DNA of 24,096 nucleotides from Bacteroidales bacterium UBA3742 (GTDB taxonomy: Bacteria; Bacteroidota; Bacteroidia; Bacteroidales; Paludibacteraceae). The stretch is from the NCBI GenBank assembly GCA_002371785.1, contig DFGU01000080.1, positions 1-24,096 of the forward strand. Direction: 5' to 3'. The position numbers and the translations under genes are program-made. Under the pieces are notes generated by a model, which was not told where the DNA came from, searched no databases, and saw only the letters and a list, made by a program, of their open reading frames with translations. Shown here in pieces: positions 1-5,736 of this stretch. The first letter of the stretch is position 1. Each line of letters starts with the position of its first letter.

Positions 1-902
1 ATATTTTGCGCCAACTCCTTTCGTCTTGCTTGTTCAAAATCCGATTTCTCTATCCACAATTTCCGCTGCTTACGCACCACGACCGCACCCCAAATCAGCA
101 GCCCGATACCTATTACCCCTAATAGGAGTGCTTTCCACGGAACAGCCTGTTCCTTTTTTGACAAATTTTGCTTCAATAGTTGTACCGCCTTCATCAATTC
201 GCCATGCCGTTCTGCAATCTGTTTCTTGACATCCGCCCGCTCGGACGATAGTCGGCGAATCTGCTCGGCATCCGCATCCGCGTCATGATGCGTCACAATA
301 TAATACAGATCATCCCTGTAAAACAGATTTGTCATGCGCGGCAACAACTGCTCCGCATAATACATCGCCGAGTCATCTACCTGCAGGTAGGAATATGCCT
401 GTGCACGTAGCATGAGCAAGTAGTCGTTATCCGCCCTGCTTGTATAGTAAAGTACCGAGTCATATTCCTCCCGAAAGAAGCATGCAGCCGCTTTGGTCTC
501 AATAACCTTTGCTCTTAGCGTCTGAAGGCTGACGGCCGATAGCTGAAGGCTCAACGCCGAATCCACAAGCTTTAACGCCTCCTCTTTCTGTCCCATCGCC
601 GCCTGCTCCCAGGCCATATTGTTCAGCGCGTATGCATATGCCAAACTGTCGTCCGTCTTCCCAAAATGCGTCGCACTCATCTCATATACCTCGTACGCCG
701 TCTCGTGGTCATTTGCCTGTCTGCACATATTGGCCATATTTGAATACACACGCCCCAACAACGCCTCATCCTCCGTACCGCTATGCGCCGCCTCGATGAA
801 CGCCTGCATGGCTTCCACCTGCTTTCCCTCCTCGCGCAACGCTTTGCCGTTCTGGTATAGCGTCATGGCGCACGACACTAATATGACCGCTAAAATACGC
901 AT
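1..902 (-). CDS. TPR-repeat protein with a C-terminal membrane segment, partial (3' end outside window)
   Basis: The open frame runs from an ATG at 902 off the left edge, giving about 300 residues with no stop. I see TPR-like helix pairs, for example residues about 12-40 (YQNGKALREEGKQVEAMQAF) and about 84-113 (YALNNMAWEQAAMGQKEEAL). A charged stretch at about 220-252 (ERADVKKQIAERHGELMKAV) looks like coiled coil. A hydrophobic membrane segment follows at about 256-276, then a basic start of a further domain. In Bacteroidales this layout is usual for sensor proteins in which a LuxR/HTH or histidine-kinase domain follows the membrane helix; that domain would lie outside the window. The N-terminus MRILAVILVSC ends in a lipobox-like LVSC, but it is short for a signal peptide. 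The start lies 1 bp after the stop of the upstream gene, so translation is probably coupled. A heptamer array is embedded in frame at residues 116-128. Confidence 0.75.
   Translation of the reverse strand, partial: MRILAVILVSCAMTLYQNGKALREEGKQVEAMQAFIEAAHSGTEDEALLGRVYSNMANMCRQANDHETAYEVYEMSATHFGKTDDSLAYAYALNNMAWEQAAMGQKEEALKLVDSALSLQLSAVSLQTLRAKVIETKAAACFFREEYDSVLYYTSRADNDYLLMLRAQAYSYLQVDDSAMYYAEQLLPRMTNLFYRDDLYYIVTHHDADADAEQIRRLSSERADVKKQIAERHGELMKAVQLLKQNLSKKEQAVPWKALLLGVIGIGLLIWGAVVVRKQRKLWIEKSDFEQARRKELAQN
521..555 (-). repeat. In-frame heptamer array (CTTCAGC type), five units
   Basis: Five consecutive 7-bp units (plus strand TCTGAAG, GCTGACG, GCCGATA, GCTGAAG, GCTCAAC) lie inside the TPR gene. 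Read in the gene's direction they are CTTCAGC, TATCGGC, CGTCAGC and CTTCAGA, the same unit type as the arrays inside uvrA. They encode the Ser/Leu/Gln/Val-rich stretch SALSLQLSAVSLQTL at the end of a TPR helix. The sense orientation is free of stops in all frames. A perfect CATCAGC array in antisense would contain TGA. Confidence 0.65.
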
Positions 903-903
903 A

Positions 904-1368
904 TTACCACATTTTTACGCCAAAAGGTGTATAGAACTGATTGTTAAAAAAGATATACACGCTTCCGTCCTGCATGACTTTACGGGCTTTTTCCATCGGA
1001 TAACGGAACGTACCATAGACGGAACCTATACTCGGGAGGTATAGATGTATGCAGTATTGTGCCGTATCCGTAAGGGTCAACGTAATGGACTCATTGAAAC
1101 AGGTATCCACAACTATATGCGAATCCGTCTCGTTCGCCACCGTAATTAGGGCAGACCCTTCCATCCCCTCATAGACCTTCAGCGTGCTGCCGGTCAGTTC
1201 CACTTTTGCTTGGTTTGGGTCTATAGGATCCACCGTGGAAGAACCCGAATCGTCCAAACTGTCAAATATAATATATTCATAATGCTTCAGCGGAATGATC
1301 ACCGTTGAATCGGCATGTGCAAATAGGACACATGCGCATATTCCTATAATTGATAAAATACGTTTCAT
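904..1368 (-). CDS. Small secreted beta-rich protein, DUF3244-like
   Basis: This 154-residue protein has a clear signal peptide (MKRILSIIGICACVLFAHA, cleavage probably near residue 20). The mature part alternates hydrophobic and polar residues, as in a beta-sandwich (KVELTGSTLKVYEGM, then SITLTLTD and QYCIHLYLPSIGSVYG). That pattern and size recall the DUF3244 family of small secreted Bacteroidales proteins, but the match is by eye and weak. It has no catalytic motif that I can see. It starts 11 bp after the lipoprotein gene and ends 1 bp before the TPR gene, so the three genes form one transcription unit. Its job is unknown; a periplasmic or surface partner of the upstream lipoprotein is a guess from context only. 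Confidence 0.7.
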   Translation of the reverse strand: MKRILSIIGICACVLFAHADSTVIIPLKHYEYIIFDSLDDSGSSTVDPIDPNQAKVELTGSTLKVYEGMEGSALITVANETDSHIVVDTCFNESITLTLTDTAQYCIHLYLPSIGSVYGTFRYPMEKARKVMQDGSVYIFFNNQFYTPFGVKMW

Positions 1369-1379
1369 GGCTTTTGTGT

Positions 1380-2522
1380 TTATTGTTCCGTAAGCACCAG
1401 ATAATAAGCTTCGTATGGATCAAACAAACCTACACTCGGGGCATACAAATATACCGCTACCTTCTTGGTGGAGTTGCCATAATAATGTTGGAACTCCTTC
1501 TGATAAGATACGCTCTGCCAGATATGTTGCATTTCCCATTCATTGTTTGTCTCAATGTAAGTTCCATCCTCGTTTAGCCGCGCAAAATGCTCGATACCCG
1601 GATAAGGGATTCCTTCGCTAACGGGCAATCCGGCACGGAAACTCTCTGGGAAAGTCAATGCCCCGCAGCCGTTCCAAACAATCGTTCCGTATAGCAGCAT
1701 ATTGACGGAATTATTGTAATAAAGTTTAATAAATCCGAAATCGCCCGGTGACTGATATTCTGAGACAACAGGAATCAGTTCCCCGTCCTTTATTTTACCC
1801 GATACGTTCAAAGCATAGAACCCCTTGTATTGGAAAGTCAAATAGTCCACCTTGGAAATCAGGATGTCTTTCTTGAGATCTGACTCTTTCAGGTCACTTT
1901 GGGTGAAATCATCAGAAGGTTGTCCTACGCGCAGATTATTAATATCCATATATACACCTTTCAGGTAAGTGGCCAACACCAGTTCATATCTATTAGCATC
2001 GTTGTCGTTGCCATTAAAAGAGGCACTGATATCTTCGGCAGATGTGATTGTATCCAAAGCCGCAAGAAGTTCTTCTGGTGTACTAAAAGTCAATTCACCG
2101 TTTCCCCACCCTACGCTGAGAGAATATGAAGCTCGGACGAGGTTGTTATAGACTTTTGACCTGCGCATTTCCTGTATCCATTGTTTGAAAACGGATTTCA
2201 GAATGGTATAATCATCGTTATGTACAGTCATAGCAGCGTATGTAGGTGCCGAGATATGAACCTCCTTTGTAACGTTATTTTCCGTTAGATTGAATTTCTG
2301 GTAATACTTTTGCACATCTTCATGGCTATACCCCTGTTGCATCAATAGGTTAATGGCTTCCTCCTCCTGCTTGCCAATACATGCTTTAACCAGTGTAAAA
2401 TCGTTGGTAACAGCTTCCAGCTCCTCTGTTGGGTGGAGGATTGGTTGAGAAGGTTCAACCTGAGAGTCACACGCTGTAAAAATGAGTGCTGCAAATACTA
2501 TCGGCAACAATGACTTTTTCAT
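1380..2522 (-). CDS. Unknown secreted lipoprotein, 380 residues
   Basis: I do not recognise this protein. It begins with a lipoprotein signal peptide (MKKSLLPIVFAALIFTAC, lipobox FTAC with Cys18), followed by an Asp/Ser/Glu/Pro-rich linker, so it should be lipid-anchored in the envelope. Residues about 40-125 look helical (KACIGKQEEEAINLLMQQGY), and the rest is mixed with many aromatic residues. No enzyme motif stands out. It is the first gene of a three-gene operon driven by the promoter at 2551-2581, with a leader of roughly 20 nt and no Shine-Dalgarno sequence. Codon use looks more A/T-rich than in the housekeeping genes to the right, so a species-specific or acquired accessory locus is plausible. 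Confidence 0.8.
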   Translation of the reverse strand: MKKSLLPIVFAALIFTACDSQVEPSQPILHPTEELEAVTNDFTLVKACIGKQEEEAINLLMQQGYSHEDVQKYYQKFNLTENNVTKEVHISAPTYAAMTVHNDDYTILKSVFKQWIQEMRRSKVYNNLVRASYSLSVGWGNGELTFSTPEELLAALDTITSAEDISASFNGNDNDANRYELVLATYLKGVYMDINNLRVGQPSDDFTQSDLKESDLKKDILISKVDYLTFQYKGFYALNVSGKIKDGELIPVVSEYQSPGDFGFIKLYYNNSVNMLLYGTIVWNGCGALTFPESFRAGLPVSEGIPYPGIEHFARLNEDGTYIETNNEWEMQHIWQSVSYQKEFQHYYGNSTKKVAVYLYAPSVGLFDPYEAYYLVLTEQ

Positions 2523-2550
2523 AACAATCGACTATTTTCGTTTGACGGTG

Positions 2551-2581
2551 CAAAATTACTGCTTTTTTTCTACCTATGCAA
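2551..2581 (-). promoter_or_regulatory. Bacteroidetes-type promoter for the lipoprotein operon
   Basis: On the minus strand a -33 TTG (in TTGCATAGG, 2581-2579) is followed by exactly 20 bp and then a -7 box TAATTTTG (2558-2551). This fits the TTTG / TAnnTTTG consensus of Bacteroides promoters. Transcription should begin near 2544, about 22 nt before the ATG at 2522. Confidence 0.7.
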
Positions 2582-2668
2582 GAAAATGGCTTTGAAAAAC
2601 GCAAATACTAACGCTTTTATTTTCAGCCGTTTGCCGATTTGCCTATTTGAAAACGTACTTTTTTACGC

Positions 2669-2694
2669 AAAAAAGCGCCTCGAAAGACGCTTTT
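2669..2694 (-). terminator. Intrinsic terminator after the kinase/small-protein pair
   Basis: Read on the minus strand, arms 2694-2685 and 2680-2671 pair as a 10-bp stem with one U-G wobble, closing a UUCG loop. Six T residues follow (2674-2669). It lies about 120 bp beyond the stop of the 50-residue gene. It would also insulate the lipoprotein promoter at 2551-2581 from read-through. Confidence 0.7.
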
Positions 2695-2695
2695 A

Positions 2696-2737
2696 ACCAA
2701 TATGTCAGCGCTACGCTTTGCGCTTGGGTTGATTGGT
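2696..2737. repeat. Nested inverted repeat in the 3' region
   Basis: An outer pair ACCAAT (2696-2701) / ATTGGT (2732-2737) encloses an inner pair AGCGC (2707-2711) / GCGCT (2720-2724). It abuts the terminator hairpin and lies between it and the 50-residue gene, so the 3' end of that transcript should be highly folded. Function is unknown. The rest of 2738-2816 shows nothing I recognise. Confidence 0.4.
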
Positions 2738-2816
2738 CATATATTGCCTATAAAATATCATGTAGGGCATAGTTAACTCCAAGAGGGGATAAGAAGAACT
2801 GCTCCCCCCTAGTCAA

Positions 2817-2969
2817 TTAAATACTAACCGTAAACGGATCCACGTACTGCACCTGGCCGTTCTCACTAAAGATGAGCGGCTGGTTGTCACGACGATGTTG
2901 CTCGACGATTTTACGATGGGTAATTTTCAATCCTTGGCTAATCTTAGCCTCCAATTCCATTTCACTCAT
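2817..2969 (-). CDS. 50-residue partner protein of the zeta-toxin-like kinase
   Basis: A short frame (ATG at 2969, TAA at 2817-2819) encodes 50 residues: an N-terminal acidic/helical half (MSEMELEAKISQGLKIT), a basic helix (HRKIVEQHRRDN) and a C-terminal stretch with LIFSENGQVQYVDP. The ATG overlaps the TGA of the kinase gene as ATGA, a classic sign of translational coupling. The helix-plus-short-strand layout resembles the small proteins that I recall accompanying COG4185-type kinases in Bacteroidota. It may be an antitoxin-like partner, but no homology search was possible. The overlap, the shared operon and the downstream terminator make it a real gene rather than chance. Confidence 0.7.
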   Translation of the reverse strand: MSEMELEAKISQGLKITHRKIVEQHRRDNQPLIFSENGQVQYVDPFTVSI

Positions 2970-3544
2970 ATGCTTAGCAATAATTGGTTCCACATTTCTG
3001 TTTCAATCAATTCGACCTTATCAACTTGATTTTTCTTTCTCGCCACAAGTCTTGCAGGAGTGTGCACGTTGTTATACACTAACACACTATCACAAATCGG
3101 CATATACAAATTGATCAAATTATAGATTCCGCGCTTGAAGCGACGACGGATGTCGGATTCAGGGATGTTATGTCCACCGTTACTTACTCGTTGTGCGACA
3201 CGAGCTATTGCTTGTTCTTCGTTCTCCAAAAAGAAGAAAATCAAGTGAACTTTATATCCTAAAGCTTGTGCGCGATGTACGAGATGCACGTACGAACGGG
3301 TAGCAAGCGTCGTTTCGATAGCAAAATCCTCGCGCTGCGGCAGTAATTCCTCTATGCGTTGCAACATGATACGTCCTGCCTGAAAAGCCACCGCCTCCGG
3401 AGCAAAGGGTGATAAGCCACGAGCTATCTCGTCAGCGTTAACAAAGTTCGGGCAATGCAGCACCTCGGGAAGCAAGGTAAATGATGCCGTTGTCTTACCC
3501 GCACCATTTGGCCCCGCAATAATATATAAATTAGGATTCTGCAT
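2966..3544 (-). CDS. Zeta-toxin-like P-loop kinase (COG4185 type)
   Basis: This 192-residue protein begins directly with a nucleotide-binding strand and Walker A (IIAGPNGAGKT, residues 8-18). An Asp at residue 38 (FVNADEIARGL) sits where zeta/kinase relatives place the catalytic Asp. A substrate-side motif FAIETTLATRSY follows, and then the arginine-rich GGHNIPESDIRRRFKRG near residue 125-140, the lid characteristic of COG4185 proteins. Zeta toxins phosphorylate UDP-N-acetylglucosamine. COG4185 members are mostly uncharacterised, so kinase activity is likely but the substrate is unknown. It is the first gene of a two-gene unit with its own promoter (3579-3610), and its stop overlaps the start of the 50-residue gene. 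It could be a toxin-antitoxin-like pair or a metabolic kinase. Confidence 0.8.
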   Translation of the reverse strand: MQNPNLYIIAGPNGAGKTTASFTLLPEVLHCPNFVNADEIARGLSPFAPEAVAFQAGRIMLQRIEELLPQREDFAIETTLATRSYVHLVHRAQALGYKVHLIFFFLENEEQAIARVAQRVSNGGHNIPESDIRRRFKRGIYNLINLYMPICDSVLVYNNVHTPARLVARKKNQVDKVELIETEMWNQLLLSI

Positions 3545-3578
3545 ATATCACCTTTTGTCTTTGCAACCTTTGCGGCTG

Positions 3579-3610
3579 CAAAGTTACTGATTTTTTTTGA
3601 CATACGCAAA
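3579..3610 (-). promoter_or_regulatory. Promoter of the kinase/small-protein pair
   Basis: Minus strand: TTTG at 3610-3607, a 20-bp spacer starting CGTATGTC and then A-rich, and -7 box TAACTTTG at 3586-3579. The predicted transcription start near 3572 leaves about 28 nt before the ATG at 3544. It lies immediately after the ruvB terminator, so the pair is transcribed separately from ruvB. Confidence 0.75.
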
Positions 3611-3626
3611 TAAATTTGCAAAATAT

Positions 3627-3656
3627 AATAAAAAATCGCCCGAATGGACGATTTTT
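3627..3656 (-). terminator. Intrinsic terminator of the efflux-ruvB operon
   Basis: Arms 3656-3646 and 3641-3631 form an 11-bp stem with one U-G wobble around a 4-nt loop. The stem's own 3' arm ends in a T run that continues to 3630. It begins 8 bp after the ruvB stop. The plus-strand version also ends in T6, so it could work in both directions. Confidence 0.8.
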
Positions 3657-3663
3657 TGTTTTA

Positions 3664-4677
3664 TCAGAACAGCTGTTGTTGGCTGTCGCGGGAGAAGGGG
3701 GTTTTGCCCAGATGGCGATAGGCGAGTTCGGTGGCTTCGCGGCCGCGGGGGGTGCGCTTGATAAAGCCCTCCTTGATAAGATAGGGTTCATAGACATCCT
3801 CGATCGTACCGGCATCTTCTCCCATCGCCGTAGCTATCGTATTCAGTCCGACAGGTCCGCCGCGGAACTTATCGATGATAGTCAAGAGCAGTTTGTTATC
3901 AATTTGGTCGAGACCGAAGGTATCGATATTGAGTGCCTCCAGGGCATACTGGGCTATATCGAGGTCGATACGGCCGTCACCCTTGACCTGGGCAAAGTCG
4001 CGCACACGACGCAGCAGGGCATTGGCGATACGCGGCGTACCACGACTGCGACGGGCTATCTCGCCGGCTGCCTTATCATTGATCTCCACACCCAGCAGAC
4101 CTGCCGAACGGCGCACGATACCCGCGAGGATATCGGCATCGTAGTACTCGAGATGGCAGTTGATACCAAAGCGGGCACGGAGCGGCGAAGTGAGCAGACC
4201 GGAACGCGTGGTAGCACCGATAAGCGTGAAGCGGTTGAGGTCGATCTGGATGGTACGCGCCGAAGGGCCCTTGTCGATCATGATGTCGATGCGATAGTCC
4301 TCCATCGCGGAATAGAGGTACTCCTCCACCACGGGCGAGAGACGATGGATCTCGTCGATGAAGAGCACATCGTTGGGTTCGAGCGAGGTGAGCAGACCGG
4401 CCAGGTCGCCGGGCTTGTCGAGCACAGGACCGGAAGTGACCTTGAAGCCCACACCCAGTTCGTTGGCGATAATGTTGCTCAGCGTGGTCTTGCCCAGACC
4501 CGGAGGGCCGAAGAGCAGGACGTGGTCGAGCGACTCGCCACGGAGCTTAGCGGCCTCGACGAAGATCTTGAGGTTGGAGGTCACCTTGCTCTGACCGGCA
4601 AAGTCGGCAAAGCGCAACGGACGCAGGGCGTTGTCCTGCTCACGTTCGGATTGTTGTTGACGGATATCGAATTCCAT
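3664..4677 (-). CDS. ruvB: Holliday junction branch-migration helicase RuvB
   Basis: RuvB is the hexameric AAA+ motor that, with RuvA, drives branch migration of Holliday junctions in recombination and repair. The 337 residues match the family's normal length. Walker A is GPPGLGKT (57-64), Walker B is LFIDEIH, sensor 1 lies in LIGATTRSG, the arginine-finger region follows in SPLRARFG, and sensor 2 is RGTPRIANALLRRVRDFA. The C-terminal winged-helix domain contains GGPVGLNTIATAMGED and PYLIKEGFIKRTPRGR. The start at 4677 gives the usual short N-terminus before LRPLRFADFAGQ. It is the last gene of the long operon that includes the efflux genes and the ABC ATPase, 34 bp after the latter, and a terminator follows directly. 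No promoter of its own is obvious in that gap. Confidence 0.97.
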   Translation of the reverse strand: MEFDIRQQQSEREQDNALRPLRFADFAGQSKVTSNLKIFVEAAKLRGESLDHVLLFGPPGLGKTTLSNIIANELGVGFKVTSGPVLDKPGDLAGLLTSLEPNDVLFIDEIHRLSPVVEEYLYSAMEDYRIDIMIDKGPSARTIQIDLNRFTLIGATTRSGLLTSPLRARFGINCHLEYYDADILAGIVRRSAGLLGVEINDKAAGEIARRSRGTPRIANALLRRVRDFAQVKGDGRIDLDIAQYALEALNIDTFGLDQIDNKLLLTIIDKFRGGPVGLNTIATAMGEDAGTIEDVYEPYLIKEGFIKRTPRGREATELAYRHLGKTPFSRDSQQQLF

Positions 4678-4685
4678 TTTTTCGG

Positions 4686-4709
4686 TATAACGTTATAACG
4701 TGATAGCGT
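4686..4709. repeat. Three-unit 8-bp tandem repeat between the ABC ATPase and ruvB
   Basis: TATAACGT, TATAACGT, GATAGCGT fill most of the 34-bp spacer. Because of the repetition, two overlapping 12-bp perfect palindromes arise (TATAACGTTATA at 4686-4697 and ACGTTATAACGT at 4690-4701). It could bind a dimeric protein, or be another microsatellite-like spacer repeat such as the heptamers elsewhere. Confidence 0.55.
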
Positions 4710-4711
4710 AC

Positions 4712-5407
4712 TTACGACGCAGTTTTCTGGTGGAACAATTGTTCCAAGTCGGGGATTTGGTCTATCATCTCGTCGGCTTTTATCTCACCGTGGTCGAGGA
4801 TCACGACACGGTCGCACATCTCGCGCACCTCCTGCATGATATGCGTCGATAGAATAACGGTGCGCTCCCGGCCGAGCGAACGGATGAGGCTGCGGATCTC
4901 AACGAGCTGGTTGGGATCGAGGCCCGTGGTGGGTTCGTCGAGGATGAGCAGCTGGGGATCACCGAGCAGCGCCTGAGCAAGACCGACACGCTGACGGTAG
5001 CCCTTGCTGAGCTGACGGATATGCTTGTGGGCCTCCGGGGTGAGACCGACGCGGTCGATGATATCGGAGACCGTTTCACTGCAAGACCGCTGCGCTATAG
5101 GACCGGCTTCGCCTATAGGACCGCTCGCGTTGCTCGCTGTTAGACCGGCCATGAAGCGGAGATACTCCGTGACGTACATATCGTCGTAGAGGGGGTTCTG
5201 CTCGGGCAGGTAGCCGATACGTTCCGGCACTTGGACACTACCGCTATCGGCCTGCCATAGACCGATGAGGATCTTCATGAGCGTGGACTTGCCCGCACCG
5301 TTCGGTCCGAGCAGGCCAAGCACCTGTCCCCGCGGTATCTCCAGCGAGACATCGCGCAGCACCTGTTGGGTACCGAAAGATTTGTTGATATGATTAATAC
5401 TTATCAT
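4712..5407 (-). CDS. ABC transporter ATP-binding protein (GldA/ABC-2 type) with an in-frame insertion
   Basis: This is a 231-residue ATPase. Walker A is GPNGAGKS (34-41), the Q-loop is LPEQNPLYDD (Q70), the signature is LSKGYRQRVGLAQAL, Walker B/D-loop is LLILDEPTTGLDPNQ and the H-loop is STHIMQE. Relatives energise ABC-2 type exporters or the gliding-motility GldA system; no permease gene is adjacent, so the substrate is unknown. I chose the ATG at 5407 (MISINHINKSFG). The upstream TTG at 5416 lies inside a heptamer array and would add only three residues. Residues about 90-110 (TASNASGPIGEAG onward) replace the few residues normally found between MAGL and the IIDRVGLTPEAH helix. They are encoded by a GACCG-rich repeat (see 5078-5148), probably a tolerated insertion in the helical subdomain. 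The gene is transcribed between the PII-like gene and ruvB. Confidence 0.9.
   Translation of the reverse strand: MISINHINKSFGTQQVLRDVSLEIPRGQVLGLLGPNGAGKSTLMKILIGLWQADSGSVQVPERIGYLPEQNPLYDDMYVTEYLRFMAGLTASNASGPIGEAGPIAQRSCSETVSDIIDRVGLTPEAHKHIRQLSKGYRQRVGLAQALLGDPQLLILDEPTTGLDPNQLVEIRSLIRSLGRERTVILSTHIMQEVREMCDRVVILDHGEIKADEMIDQIPDLEQLFHQKTAS
5078..5148. repeat. GACCG-containing repetitive element inserted in frame in the ABC ATPase gene
   Basis: GACCG occurs four times (5085-5089, 5101-5105, 5119-5123, 5143-5147). Two of these lie within exact copies of CTATAGGACCG (5095-5105 and 5113-5123). The spacers are small GC-rich mirror-like or palindromic pieces such as GGCTTCGCC and GCTCGCGTTGCTCGC. 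On the coding strand it gives about 21 Ala/Ser/Gly-rich residues at a position where related ATPases have only a short turn. The length is a multiple of three and there is no stop. Confidence 0.6.
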
Positions 5408-5410
5408 ATT

Positions 5411-5440
5411 AGTCAAAAGTCGAAAGTCGAAAGTCGAAAG
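5411..5440. repeat. Heptamer array AGTCAAA(AGTCGAA)3AG in the spacer
   Basis: Four 7-bp units (one AGTCAAA, three AGTCGAA) plus AG fill essentially the whole spacer between the PII-like gene (stop at 5443) and the ABC ATPase start at 5407. The last 12 bp with the next base (AAAGTCGAAAGC, 5430-5441) recur at 10033-10044, in uvrA at 19145-19156, and inverted at 11519-11530. Confidence 0.8.
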
Positions 5441-5442
5441 CT

Positions 5443-5736
5443 TTAGACGGTGGCTTCTATGTTCCAGACAAAGGCGCGGACGCCGACTTCCTCGTTACGC
5501 ATATCGAGCTTCTTGACGGTCTCCAGGAGCGTAGGTACCTGCTCGTCGGGCACGATGGTGATGACGCACGAGTTCATCTCGGGCCAGGCGTGGGTGCCGC
5601 GACGGGGTTCGCCGCCGTTCGTACCACGTCCCTGAACCTGCTCAAAGAACGTGAAGCCACGTATGTTGAGCATATCCAGCAGGTATTCTACACGTTCGGT
5701 ATTCGCCTGATTAAAAACGATCATTACGGATTTCAT
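5443..5736 (-). CDS. PII-like small regulatory protein coupled to the RND pump
   Basis: This 97-residue protein has the pattern of a PII-like ferredoxin fold: first strand KSVMIVFNQAN, helix TERVEYLLDMLNIRG, a glycine-rich T-loop-like segment (GRGTNGGEPRRGTHAWPEM), strand CVITIVPDE, helix QVPTLLETVKKLD and a C-terminal strand VRAFVWNIE. PII-like trimers sense small molecules and act on transporters or enzymes. Its ATG (5736-5734) overlaps the TGA of the RND gene as ATGA, so it should be made in proportion to the pump. That coupling suggests that it binds or regulates the pump, though this is inference. The signature residues of classical GlnB (uridylylated Tyr, B and C loops) are not evident, so it is not a nitrogen regulator in the usual sense. 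A DUF3240-like protein is an alternative name. Confidence 0.7.
   Translation of the reverse strand: MKSVMIVFNQANTERVEYLLDMLNIRGFTFFEQVQGRGTNGGEPRRGTHAWPEMNSCVITIVPDEQVPTLLETVKKLDMRNEEVGVRAFVWNIEATV

Noticed and set aside
3616..4698. Long plus-strand open frame of 360 codons opposite ruvB
   Set aside because: It is antisense to a clear RuvB, has no family resemblance or promoter, and has the skewed composition of a shadow frame.
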